DNA of 17,589 nucleotides from CAZNYN01 sp964422205. Its GTDB lineage: Bacteria; Synergistota; Synergistia; Synergistales; Synergistaceae. The notes beneath the pieces are model-generated. The model had not been told where the DNA came from and ran no database searches. It was given only the letters and a program-made list of their open reading frames with translations. The stretch covers positions 1 through 17,589 of the forward strand of contig CAYRAI010000045.1 in the NCBI GenBank assembly GCA_964422205.1, in the 5' to 3' direction. Below, one piece after another: positions 1 through 7,113 of this stretch. The first letter of the stretch is position 1. Each line of letters begins with the position of its first letter. The translations under genes and the position numbers were made by a program.

Positions 1-21
1 CATCTCAGTGGCGTTAAAAAG

Positions 22-99
22 TGGCGGAGCTGACGGGACTTGAACCCGCGACCTCTGGCGTGACAGGCCAGCGCTCTAACCGAATTGAGCTACAGCTCC
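22..99 (-). tRNA. trnD: tRNA-Asp (anticodon GUC)
   Basis: The reverse complement folds as a full cloverleaf: acceptor stem GGAGCTG/CAGCTCC, D arm GCTC/GAGC, anticodon arm CTGGC/GCCAG around the loop CTGTCAC, and T arm GCGGG/CCCGT with the loop TTCAAGT. The anticodon is GTC, so the tRNA carries aspartate. The 3' CCA is encoded (TGG on the plus strand at 22-24). It lies 16 nt behind tRNA-Val on the same strand and is presumably transcribed with it from the promoter at 230-257. Confidence 0.97.
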
Positions 100-115
100 A
101 CTTTACTTGTGTCGT

Positions 116-190
116 TGGTGGGCGGAATAGGGATCGAACCTACGACCACCTGCGTGTAAGGCAGGCGCTCTCCCGCTGAGCTATCCGCCC
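116..190 (-). tRNA. trnV: tRNA-Val (anticodon UAC)
   Basis: The reverse complement folds as a cloverleaf: acceptor stem GGGCGGA/TCCGCCC, D arm GCTC/GAGC, anticodon arm CCTGC/GCAGG around the loop CTTACAC, and T arm GTAGG/CCTAT with the loop TTCGATC. The anticodon is TAC, so the tRNA carries valine. The CCA end is encoded at 116-118. It is the first gene of a two-tRNA transcript, about 40 nt downstream of a strong promoter. Confidence 0.97.
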
Positions 191-229
191 GTTCGCGCGC
201 TCTGTGCCTCATCAGCGACAACAGTGGCT

Positions 230-257
230 ATTATACTGATTTTTTGAAAGATGTCAA
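230..257 (-). promoter_or_regulatory. Sigma70-type promoter of the tRNA pair
   Basis: On the minus strand TTGACA (257-252) is followed after 16 nt by TATAAT (235-230). Both hexamers match the housekeeping consensus exactly. The predicted transcription start, near 223, lies about 33 nt before the mature 5' end of tRNA-Val, which suits a stable-RNA promoter with a short processed leader. Confidence 0.88.
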
Positions 258-361
258 CAGCTTTCTATAACTTTTTTTTAATACCATGCTTTATGGGCCG
301 CAAAGTGCGTCACAACCGCACATAGACTTGACTGTCACTGCTTTTGACATCTATGCAAGAC

Positions 362-406
362 AAAAAAATGCGCCGCCAGTTAAGGCCTTTTAGATATCGT
401 GCGCGC
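362..406 (-). terminator. Possible rho-independent terminator of the three-gene minus-strand unit
   Basis: Just after the stop of the C_GCAxxG_C_C gene the minus strand reads GCGCGC (406-401), a loop of about 25 nt, then GCGGCGC and seven T residues (368-362). The stem is short and needs one bulged G, but position and T-run are right for a terminator. The rest of the gap up to the tRNA promoter (258-361) shows only a 5-bp GTGCG/CGCAC dyad and no gene. Confidence 0.4.
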
Positions 407-411
407 TTCCG

Positions 412-858
412 TCAACGCAGAAAAACTTCTTTTTCCAAAATAGCGGCTGCATCCTCTACCAGCCTCAGGCATGGTCGGCTTTCATAGTACGATTCATCGC
501 GCACTGCAGGTTCCGGCAGATCTTCGCCCTCTTTTATGCCTAAAAGCTCTGAGCAAATTATTGATCCGTGCCTTGCTTTAAACTCTCCTGCTATTTTGCG
601 TTCAAGTGCGTATGCCGCTGATTTGGCTTCTCCATCATCGGTATTGACATAGCCCTTAGCTGCACCGGCAACAATCGTCATGCCTGATACTGCGCCGCAT
701 ACGCTGCGCAGCTTTCCGTAGCCGCCGCCGAAGTTGCTTGCTATTCTCATAGCAGTTTTTCTGTCGAGCCCCAATTCATCCGCATATGCAAGCACAACCG
801 CCTGACAGCAGTTGCACCCTGACTTAAAATTTTTTCCAGCCGATTCCGCAGAACCCAT
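412..858 (-). CDS. C_GCAxxG_C_C family protein (putative redox/metal-binding)
   Basis: This 148-residue soluble protein matches the C_GCAxxG_C_C family, small anaerobe proteins with spaced conserved cysteines whose biochemical role is not established; some relatives are selenoproteins. Visible cysteines are the cluster GCNCCQA (C15, C17, C18), C54 in CGAVSG, C102 in ICSELLG and C130 near the C terminus. GGGYG at about 45-49 precedes the second motif. The ATG at 858 was chosen because TTGGAGA lies 6-7 nt upstream; a TTG 33 nt earlier stays in frame but its upstream AGG-type signal is poor. The gene starts 34 nt after the FAH-family stop and is the last of a three-gene unit. No TGA-coded selenocysteine is needed to read it. 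Function beyond likely thiol chemistry or metal binding is unknown. Confidence 0.85.
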   Translation of the reverse strand: MGSAESAGKNFKSGCNCCQAVVLAYADELGLDRKTAMRIASNFGGGYGKLRSVCGAVSGMTIVAGAAKGYVNTDDGEAKSAAYALERKIAGEFKARHGSIICSELLGIKEGEDLPEPAVRDESYYESRPCLRLVEDAAAILEKEVFLR

Positions 859-892
859 AATAATTCTCCAATCTGCCCTCCTGCGAAACAAT

Positions 893-1678
893 CTAATTTC
901 CGCAGACGTTTCTCAATTTTCCTATTCCGTCTATCTCTATTTCGACTATATCCCCTGCTTTTATGGGGCCGACGCCTTCCGGAGTCCCGGTAGCTATAAC
1001 ATCGCCTTCTTCAAGAGTCGCAAAACGGCTGATATGTGATATCAAACGCTTTACGGGGAATATCATCTGAGAAAAAGACGCTTCCTGTTTCACCGCACCG
1101 TTTACAAAAGTACGGAGTACAGCATCTTCCGGCATCGTCTTAGCAAGAAGCAGTGCAGGCCCAAAAGGGGCAAAGGTGTCAAAACTCTTCGCTCTGGTCC
1201 ACTGCCCGTCTGCTTTCTGCATTTCTCTGGCTGTCACATCGTTCATTATAGAATAGCCCAACACGTGATTCAGAGCATTTTCTTCTTTAATGTTCTTTCC
1301 GCCTTTGCCTATGACTGCGGCAAGTTCTCCCTCATAGTGTATTACACCTGCCCATGACGGTATTCTTATTATATCGTCGGCTCCGATTAGCGCGGATACA
1401 GACTTCATAAAAATCAACGGCTCCTTAGGAACCTCATTATGTAGTTCTTTTATATGGCCAAGATAGTTGCGTCCGACACACCATATTTTCTTCGGCATGA
1501 AGGGTGGAAGAAATCTTACCCTGTCTATTGGATAGCTGAGGCGAACAGGAGATATCGTCTTGACAAATGGATCACCTTCGACAATTTCAACAGAATTCGC
1601 TCTTATCACGCCGGAATACGAGCGTCCGTCAACCATGAAACGGCAGAATCTTGTCGGCATATCAGCAGCTTTAGCCAT
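893..1678 (-). CDS. Fumarylacetoacetate hydrolase (FAH) family protein
   Basis: A 261-residue cytosolic enzyme of the FAH superfamily, which covers acylpyruvases, oxaloacetate decarboxylases and 2-hydroxyhepta-diene-dioate isomerases that act on 2-oxo acids with a divalent metal. The catalytic core is visible: CVGRNYLGH (67-75), the metal ligands E116 and E118 in HYEGELAAVIG, D147 in MNDVTARE, K164 in RAKSFDTF, and TGTPEGVG (230-237). The first ~60 residues form the short N-terminal domain typical of two-domain members. AGGAGG lies 10 nt upstream of the ATG. It starts 14 nt after the MalY/PatB-like gene and is followed after 34 nt by the C_GCAxxG_C_C gene, so the three are probably co-transcribed. 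The precise substrate cannot be read from sequence; breakdown of a 2-oxo acid is the best guess. Confidence 0.9.
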   Translation of the reverse strand: MAKAADMPTRFCRFMVDGRSYSGVIRANSVEIVEGDPFVKTISPVRLSYPIDRVRFLPPFMPKKIWCVGRNYLGHIKELHNEVPKEPLIFMKSVSALIGADDIIRIPSWAGVIHYEGELAAVIGKGGKNIKEENALNHVLGYSIMNDVTAREMQKADGQWTRAKSFDTFAPFGPALLLAKTMPEDAVLRTFVNGAVKQEASFSQMIFPVKRLISHISRFATLEEGDVIATGTPEGVGPIKAGDIVEIEIDGIGKLRNVCGN

Positions 1679-1692
1679 ATCTATAGCGCCTC

Positions 1693-2862
1693 CTATATTT
1701 TTTCCAGCGCTTCGGCCACCTGCTCCAGAGCCGCAGCAAGCTGTGCGTGAGTTGTACCTATATTGATACGCGCAAAACCATCGCCTGCCGTTCCAAAGTT
1801 CGAGCCTTTATTAAAAGCGACCTTGGCTTTGTTAACGAGAAAATTCTGCAGGGTTTCACTGTTAAAACCGTATGCCCTAAAGTCAATCCAGAAAATATAT
1901 GTTCCTTCAGGGTGATCCATTTTAGCTTTCGGCATACGCTCACGGACAAATTCTTCCGTATAGTTTCTGTTTATCTCAAGATATGACAGAAGCTGATCCA
2001 GCCACTCTCCGCATTCGGCATAAGCCGTCTCCATCGCTGTAAGCCCCAAAATGTTTACCGAATTGAGATGAAACCGCTCTATAACAGATATGTATCTGGC
2101 ACGCAGGCTCTCATCCGGTATGATTGCCACGGATGCTTTCATCCCGGCAATATTAAATGTCTTGCTTGGGGCGACGAATGTAACAGTGCGGGAGCTCATT
2201 CCGTCAAGAGAGGCCAGGCAGATGTGCTTTGCGTCGCTGTAAACAAGATCCTGGTGTATTTCGTCTGATATTATGAGCATATCTTTACGTTTGGCAAGGT
2301 CAGCCAGGGCTTCAAGCTCTTCCCTGCTCCACACTCTCGCCACAGGATTGTGAGGGCTGCACAGTATAAGAGTGCGGCATGTCGGAGTTATGAGTTTCTC
2401 AAGAGCTTCTATATCCATTACATAACGGCCGTTTTCGTGTTTCAGAGGATTTTCGTTTATTATTCTTCCCGCCTCACGTACTGTGCGGTAGAAAGGAGGA
2501 TATACGGGAGTCTGTATTATCACTCCGTCACCCGGCTTTGTGTATGCCATCACGGCAAAAGACAGACCGGCGACCACTCCCGGAGCCCATGTAATGGCCT
2601 CTGTGCCAAATTCCCAGCCGTGGCGTGTCTTTTCCCACTTTTGTATTGTTTTCAGCAATGATTCTCTGACTTTGGGGTATCCCAGAGCTCCTTCGTCAAT
2701 TTTTTTGTGCAGAGCGTCAAGAACTTCCGGCGGAGCTTTGAAATCCATATCTGCAACCCAAAGAGCGGCAATATCTCCGCGTCCGAATTCCGCTTCGAGT
2801 CCGTCCCATTTTTCGCAGTCCGTACCGCGTCTGTTGATATATTCGTCAAAATTATATTTCAC
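1693..2862 (-). CDS. MalY/PatB-family PLP-dependent aminotransferase / cystathionine beta-lyase
   Basis: A 389-residue fold-type I PLP enzyme. The MalY/PatB signature WVADMDF is at 35-41. PLP-site residues are visible: N172 in SPHNPVARVW, D200 in IISDEIHQDLVYSD, and the Schiff-base lysine K234 in APSKTFNIAGMK. Known members cleave C-S bonds of cystathionine or cysteine (beta-lyase activity) or act as aminotransferases, and E. coli MalY also represses the maltose system. Start is GTG at 2862 with GGGAGG 8 nt upstream; no better start lies upstream. It is the first gene of a tight unit with an FAH-family hydrolase and a C_GCAxxG_C_C protein. That order would suit sulfur-amino-acid breakdown to a 2-oxo acid, but this is inference. 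Length is normal for the family. Confidence 0.92.
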   Translation of the reverse strand: MKYNFDEYINRRGTDCEKWDGLEAEFGRGDIAALWVADMDFKAPPEVLDALHKKIDEGALGYPKVRESLLKTIQKWEKTRHGWEFGTEAITWAPGVVAGLSFAVMAYTKPGDGVIIQTPVYPPFYRTVREAGRIINENPLKHENGRYVMDIEALEKLITPTCRTLILCSPHNPVARVWSREELEALADLAKRKDMLIISDEIHQDLVYSDAKHICLASLDGMSSRTVTFVAPSKTFNIAGMKASVAIIPDESLRARYISVIERFHLNSVNILGLTAMETAYAECGEWLDQLLSYLEINRNYTEEFVRERMPKAKMDHPEGTYIFWIDFRAYGFNSETLQNFLVNKAKVAFNKGSNFGTAGDGFARINIGTTHAQLAAALEQVAEALEKI

Positions 2863-2937
2863 TTTTTACGCCTCCCAATAAATAAAACAAGATCAGTTTG
2901 TCCTGATATGTTCTTAAAAATATTTTTCTCATTGTAA

Positions 2938-2952
2938 TTTCAAAAGTTGAAA
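2938..2952. repeat. Short dyad in the divergent MalY/crcB gap
   Basis: TTTCAA and TTGAAA are arranged as a perfect 6-bp inverted repeat around AAG, in the 182-nt AT-rich gap between the divergent MalY/PatB-like gene and crcB. It could be an operator or chance in AT-rich DNA. On the minus strand a TTTGTG-18-TACAAT promoter-like pair overlaps it. On the plus strand only an isolated TATACT (2999-3004) was seen for crcB. Confidence 0.25.
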
Positions 2953-3044
2953 AACACAAACCGTATTTGCTCATAAATATTTTGCCCATTGCACATGCTA
3001 TACTTGATTCCGCTGCAGATTATTTTAAGGGGGCAAATTATCTT

Positions 3045-3422
3045 ATGCTGGATTTTTTAGCTGTCGGCATGGGCGGTTTTCTGGGAGCATCTATGCGCTA
3101 CGCAATAAATTTTATTCCGTTTTTCTCTTTCATCAACTTTCCGGCAGCAACACTGCTGATAAATTTTTCCGGAGCATTTATGATTGGAATGATAACAGCC
3201 TGGTCAGAACACTTTAAGGACGCTGGCCCCATTAGCATATTATTTTTAAAGACGGGGCTCTGCGGGGGATTTACAACCTTTTCGACTTTTTCTCTTGAAA
3301 CAATGGAGCTCATAGGAAACGGACGAATTGCCGCAGGAATCTCATACGCGGCTCTGAGCGTTGTTCTGTGCCTATTGGCCATATATGTCAGCAGACCTGT
3401 ATTTTATATAATATTTTCATAG
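3045..3422 (+). CDS. crcB: Fluoride ion channel CrcB/Fluc
   Basis: A 125-residue, four-helix membrane protein, the usual length for Fluc/CrcB channels, which work as antiparallel dimers to export fluoride. Family marks are GGFLGASMRYAI (10-21) with R19, LLINFSGAFMIG (37-48) with the pore asparagine N40, and GLCGGFTTFSTFSLE (71-85) with the Phe-box residues F79 and F82 and the central sodium-site segment. The ATG at 3045 was chosen because AAGGGGG lies 11 nt upstream and the protein then begins at the first helix; an upstream in-frame ATA/ATG extension (from 2967) adds non-family sequence. The gene stands alone, divergent from the MalY/PatB-like gene. No fluoride riboswitch of the known crcB type is visible upstream. 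Confidence 0.95.
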   Translation: MLDFLAVGMGGFLGASMRYAINFIPFFSFINFPAATLLINFSGAFMIGMITAWSEHFKDAGPISILFLKTGLCGGFTTFSTFSLETMELIGNGRIAAGISYAALSVVLCLLAIYVSRPVFYIIFS

Positions 3423-3513
3423 ATTTGCATAAATACCCTTGCGTACAGCGCTTTCAGACAGCAAAATAACAAAAGAGAGACATTGTTTTTCGACATTGGG
3501 GAGGAATTACGAC

Positions 3514-5358
3514 ATGGTTAATAATAAAACAGATCAGTGCAATCCGGAACTTGAGCTCGGGAACGGAGCGGTTCTGCCCGAGAGAGAAAATATACCGGAT
3601 AAGTACAAATGGAAACTGAGCGATATATATAAAGACGAAGTCTCATGGGAAGATGACTTTAAACTCTTTAAAGAACGTATTTCTGAAATATCGTCATACT
3701 CAGGCAGGCTTGGCGAAGGCTCCGAAGTCCTGTTGGAGTGTTTTACTCTGAGAGACACTCTTTCTGTCTCCCTTGGCAAACTTATTGTCTATGCTCACAT
3801 GAAGAGCCACGAAGATACTTCCAAATCAAAATATCAGGGGCCGGCCAGCAAAGTGTCGTCACTTGCCGTGGAATTTTCAGCGGCCGCAAGTTTTATAACA
3901 CCAGAATTATTAGCCCTGCCGGAAGAAACTCTTGCCGGTTACATCAACAATCCATCTCTTTCGGAACATGCCTTCGCCCTTAGAGAGCTCCTGCGTCAGC
4001 GCGCTCACATCCTGACACAGAAGGAAGAAGCCATCCTTGCAAAGACAGGCGATATGGCCGGCATTGCGGACAACGCATTTTCAATGCTCACAAACGCCGA
4101 CATGAAGTTTGAATCCATAAAAGATGAGAAGGGGCAGAGCGTTGAGATGTCCGAAGAAAGGGCCGTATCCTATCTGCGCTCACCAAAGAGAAAAGTGCGC
4201 AAGGCCGCGTTTGACTCTCTTTACAAGCCTTATGCCGAGATGAAAAACACACTTGGCGCAACATTTGACGGCATGCTGAAATCAGCCAAATTTTATGCCG
4301 AAGTGAGAAATTACACATCTCCTCTCGAAGCGGCACTGGACGGAGACAACATACCGACTTCCGTATATGACAGACTTGTTGATACACTTGAGAGCAACTT
4401 GGAGCCTATGCACAGATACATGGCTATCCGCAAAAGAGTTTTAAAGGTAAAAGAGCTGCACATGTATGACCTCTATACACCTCTTACAGCAGACCCTTAC
4501 AAGGACATTTCATGGACAGACGCTAAAGGTATGATGTATGAAGCTCTTGCTCCTCTGGGAGAAAAATATATCGAACAGATAAAAAAGGGACTGGACGAAG
4601 GATGGGCAGATGTATTCCCCAATAAGGGCAAACGGAGCGGTGCATATTCCTGGGGCAGCTATGCGACACATCCTTACATATTTATGAACTACACAAACAG
4701 CTTAAACGATGTCTCCACTCTAGTCCACGAGATGGGGCACTCGATGCACAGCTTCTATTCGAGGGAGAATCAGCCCTATGCCACGGCGGACTACTGCATA
4801 TTCACGGCCGAAGTGGCCTCCACAACAAACGAAGTGCTATTCCTGAGCCACTTGATATCACAAACCGAGAACAAAAAGAAAAGACTCTATCTCCTCAATA
4901 GAAGGCTAGAAAATATCAGAACAACAGTCTACAGACAGACAATGTTCGCCTCGTTTGAAAGAGAAGTCCACAGGCGCGCGGCATTGGGAGAGGATACGAC
5001 TCCTGACGCTCTCTGCACTCTCTGGTATGAACTGAACAGAAAGTATTATGGAGAAGATATCGTAATTGACGACGCTCTAAAAATGGAATGGGCAAGGATT
5101 CCCCATTTTTACAGTCCGTTCTATGTCTACCAGTATGCAACCGGATTCTCGGCAGCGACGGCCCTTGCCTCGGGAATCTTGGAAAAAGGCGAGTGCGCCC
5201 GCGAAAAATATCTGCATTTCCTAACAAAGGGCGGCTCTGACTATCCAATAAATCTTTTGAGAGATGCCGGAGTCGATATGAGCACACCGGAGCCTGTCGA
5301 AAAAGTCATCCGCATATTCGGAGAAACATTGACCGAGACAGAAAAACTCTTGGCATAA
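3514..5358 (+). CDS. pepF: Oligoendopeptidase F (M3B family zinc metallopeptidase)
   Basis: A 614-residue cytosolic peptidase that cuts oligopeptides, of normal PepF length. The zinc site is HEMGH (405-409, catalytic E406), with the third ligand probably E433 in FTAEVAST. The substrate-binding tail motif IPHFYSPFYVYQYATGF is present near the C terminus, and the M3B N-terminal helical domain fills the first ~200 residues. The ATG at 3514 has GGGGAGG 9 nt upstream; the reading frame is open 25 codons further back but without a start as good. A weak promoter-like pair, TTGCGT-17-CAAAAT, lies at 3439-3467. The LysE-type exporter follows after 1 nt, so peptide breakdown and amino-acid export are probably expressed together. 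Confidence 0.96.
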   Translation: MVNNKTDQCNPELELGNGAVLPERENIPDKYKWKLSDIYKDEVSWEDDFKLFKERISEISSYSGRLGEGSEVLLECFTLRDTLSVSLGKLIVYAHMKSHEDTSKSKYQGPASKVSSLAVEFSAAASFITPELLALPEETLAGYINNPSLSEHAFALRELLRQRAHILTQKEEAILAKTGDMAGIADNAFSMLTNADMKFESIKDEKGQSVEMSEERAVSYLRSPKRKVRKAAFDSLYKPYAEMKNTLGATFDGMLKSAKFYAEVRNYTSPLEAALDGDNIPTSVYDRLVDTLESNLEPMHRYMAIRKRVLKVKELHMYDLYTPLTADPYKDISWTDAKGMMYEALAPLGEKYIEQIKKGLDEGWADVFPNKGKRSGAYSWGSYATHPYIFMNYTNSLNDVSTLVHEMGHSMHSFYSRENQPYATADYCIFTAEVASTTNEVLFLSHLISQTENKKKRLYLLNRRLENIRTTVYRQTMFASFEREVHRRAALGEDTTPDALCTLWYELNRKYYGEDIVIDDALKMEWARIPHFYSPFYVYQYATGFSAATALASGILEKGECAREKYLHFLTKGGSDYPINLLRDAGVDMSTPEPVEKVIRIFGETLTETEKLLA

Positions 5359-5359
5359 A

Positions 5360-5953
5360 ATGCAGTGGGCCGCGTTTCTCACATTCGTCCTTACAGCCTG
5401 CTATACACCGGGGCCCAATATCATACTTGCGATGAATACAGCGAGGCTCTTTGGCTTTAAAAAAACCCTCCCTCTTATGGCCGGCATGACAGGCGGGCTC
5501 TTTGTTGTAATGACACTTAATGCTTTTGCAAATATCTTCATAGGGAAATATATACCGAGCCTGCTGCCCGCTCTTAGGACAATAGGCTCAGTGTACCTTC
5601 TCTATTTGGCGTGGAAGATGGCGTTCCCAAGCAAAAAAACCTCAAATGAAACCTGCCTTGGCAGCAGAGTTCCAAAAATAGCAGACGGATTTACACTGCA
5701 ATTTCTAAACCCCAAAGTAATATTATTCGGACTTACATCAATGTCAACTTTCATAGCCCCATGGGCATCGTCAAGGGGCCCCTTCTTTCTCTGTGGGCTA
5801 TTCCTTACCGTAAACTGTGCCATAGCCTTTACTTTATGGGCTCTTCTCGGCACGGCTCAGGGCCGTGTCCCAGGCGGACAGAGCAGAGCAATGGGGATAG
5901 TTATGGGAATGGCTCTTGCATGGTGCGCACTTTCCGTATCCGGAATATTTTGA
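5360..5953 (+). CDS. LysE/RhtB-family amino-acid exporter
   Basis: A 197-residue inner-membrane protein of the LysE/RhtB superfamily, which exports amino acids by proton antiport. The N terminus shows the family pattern TPGPNIILAMNTARLFGFKK (17-36), followed by a hydrophobic segment with GMTGG, a central LRTIGSVYLLYLAWKM helix with the conserved Y-L-xx-W-K, and FLNPKVILFG, which matches the family NPK motif. The C-terminal half is again hydrophobic; about six helices are expected. The ATG lies 1 nt after the pepF stop, with no clear Shine-Dalgarno of its own in the pepF tail, so translation is probably coupled to pepF. The substrate is unknown; an amino acid released by PepF-linked peptide breakdown is a reasonable guess. 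Confidence 0.9.
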   Translation: MQWAAFLTFVLTACYTPGPNIILAMNTARLFGFKKTLPLMAGMTGGLFVVMTLNAFANIFIGKYIPSLLPALRTIGSVYLLYLAWKMAFPSKKTSNETCLGSRVPKIADGFTLQFLNPKVILFGLTSMSTFIAPWASSRGPFFLCGLFLTVNCAIAFTLWALLGTAQGRVPGGQSRAMGIVMGMALAWCALSVSGIF

Positions 5954-5979
5954 TTTTACAAAATTTTTAATTTTAGATA

Positions 5980-6009
5980 TTGAACTTTTCACAGAAGATA
6001 GTTTATAAT
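5980..6009 (+). promoter_or_regulatory. Sigma70-type promoter of arcC
   Basis: TTGAAC (5980-5985) is followed after 18 nt by a perfect TATAAT (6004-6009). The predicted start near 6016 gives a leader of about 50 nt ending in TAAGGAGA before the arcC ATG. The surrounding gap (5954-6068) is strongly AT-rich and contains no terminator-like hairpin for the exporter gene, so some read-through into arcC is possible. Confidence 0.72.
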
Positions 6010-6068
6010 AATAAAAGCTAATTTTACCATTTTGTAAGACAATCAAAATATAAGGAGAGTGCTTTCTC

Positions 6069-7031
6069 ATGGGTTTAAAGGACACAAAGGTTGTAGTGGC
6101 ACTTGGAGGCAATGCGCTTCAGGAGTCTGGCTCCCCTGCGACAGCTGAAGCCCAGCTTGAAGTTGTGCGCAAGACATGTGAATTCCTTGCGGACATTAAT
6201 TTAAAGGGATATGAGATGGCCATCGTCCACGGCAACGGCCCGCAGGTCGGACGCATCGCCCTTGGGCAGGAGCTTGCAGCCAAACACGATCCAAAACTTC
6301 CGGCAATGCCGTTTGACGTCTGCGGAGCGATGAGCCAGGGATACATAGGCTACCAGATTCAGCAGTGTCTCCGCGACGCACTCAGAAACAGAAACCGCAA
6401 TGTTCCGGTCGTAACTCTCGTTTCTCAGGTTGTTGTCGATGAAGACGACAGCGCTTTCAAAAATCCGACAAAGCCTATAGGCCCCTTCTACTCCGAAGAA
6501 GAAGCTAAGCAAATCGCAGAAGAAAAAGGCTATACAATGAAGGAAGACGCTGGACGCGGATGGCGCCGTGTTGTCGCATCCCCCAAGCCCAAAAGAATAG
6601 CCGAAATAGACTCCGTAAAGCGCCTCTGGGATTCCACAATAGTCATAACAGCGGGCGGCGGCGGTATTCCTGTAATTGAAAATATGGACGGATCTCTGAC
6701 CGGTGTGGCGGCTGTTATCGATAAAGACCTCGCAGCGGAGCGTTTGGCAGAAGACATGGAGACAGATGTACTTCTCATTCTTACGGAAGTCGACAAAGTC
6801 TGCCTCAACTTCAACAAGCCCGACCAGAAAGTGCTCGACCATATCACGGTATCCGAAGCCATACAGTATATAGAAGAGGGACACTTCGCCCCCGGAAGCA
6901 TGCTTCCGAAGATTATGGCGGCAGTGAAATTTGCACGCCGCTTCCCCGGCAAAAAAGCAATCATCACGTCACTGTACAAGGCTGTAGACGCTCTTGAAGG
7001 AGATGCCGGAACAGTAATAACAATGGCATAG
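6069..7031 (+). CDS. arcC: Carbamate kinase
   Basis: A 320-residue cytosolic enzyme of the amino-acid-kinase fold that makes ATP from carbamoyl phosphate and ADP, the last step of arginine-deiminase, agmatine or ureido-compound fermentation. Visible motifs are VVVALGGNAL (9-18), HGNGPQVGR (56-64), MPFDVCGAMSQGYIGYQIQ, the PVIEN segment after TAGGGGIP, the GVAAVIDKDLAAERLA nucleotide/lysine region, and LPKIMAAVKF near the C terminus. Length is normal. AAGGAGA lies 10 nt upstream of the ATG, with a promoter at 5980-6009 and a strong terminator at 7047-7098, so it looks monocistronic. No arginine deiminase (arcA), ornithine carbamoyltransferase (arcB) or arginine/ornithine antiporter is present in the window, so the source of carbamoyl phosphate is not shown here. 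Confidence 0.96.
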   Translation: MGLKDTKVVVALGGNALQESGSPATAEAQLEVVRKTCEFLADINLKGYEMAIVHGNGPQVGRIALGQELAAKHDPKLPAMPFDVCGAMSQGYIGYQIQQCLRDALRNRNRNVPVVTLVSQVVVDEDDSAFKNPTKPIGPFYSEEEAKQIAEEKGYTMKEDAGRGWRRVVASPKPKRIAEIDSVKRLWDSTIVITAGGGGIPVIENMDGSLTGVAAVIDKDLAAERLAEDMETDVLLILTEVDKVCLNFNKPDQKVLDHITVSEAIQYIEEGHFAPGSMLPKIMAAVKFARRFPGKKAIITSLYKAVDALEGDAGTVITMA

Positions 7032-7046
7032 AAAAAACATAAAATA

Positions 7047-7098
7047 AAAAATCGGCGGAAGAAAATCGCAGCTCAATGATTTTCTTCCGCCGATTTTT
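7047..7098. terminator. Bidirectional rho-independent terminator between arcC and the AEC gene
   Basis: A perfect 21-bp inverted repeat (7047-7067 and 7078-7098) surrounds a 10-nt loop. Each arm begins with A residues and ends with T residues around a TCGGCGGAAG core, so both strands give a GC-bearing stem followed by a T-run. It lies 15 nt after the arcC stop and 15 nt beyond the stop of the convergent AEC-family gene, and should terminate both transcripts. Confidence 0.92.
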
Positions 7099-7113
7099 GC
7101 ATAGCAGCAAAAT

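Noticed and set aside
412..891. TTG start at 891 for the C_GCAxxG_C_C protein
   Set aside because: The 11 added residues (MFRRRADWRII) include the translated ribosome site of the ATG at 858; the later start fits the family better.
812..1039. Plus-strand open frame of 75 codons over the C_GCAxxG_C_C/FAH junction
   Set aside because: It is antisense to two supported genes and has no ribosome site or recognisable motif.
2863..3044. Fluoride riboswitch before crcB
   Set aside because: The conserved GGnGATGGnGTTC-type core of the crcB motif was looked for and is not present.
6201..6884. Long minus-strand open frame (227 codons) opposite arcC, and another at 6530-6979
   Set aside because: They lie fully antisense to a clear carbamate kinase gene, lack domain motifs and ribosome sites, and read as composition shadows.
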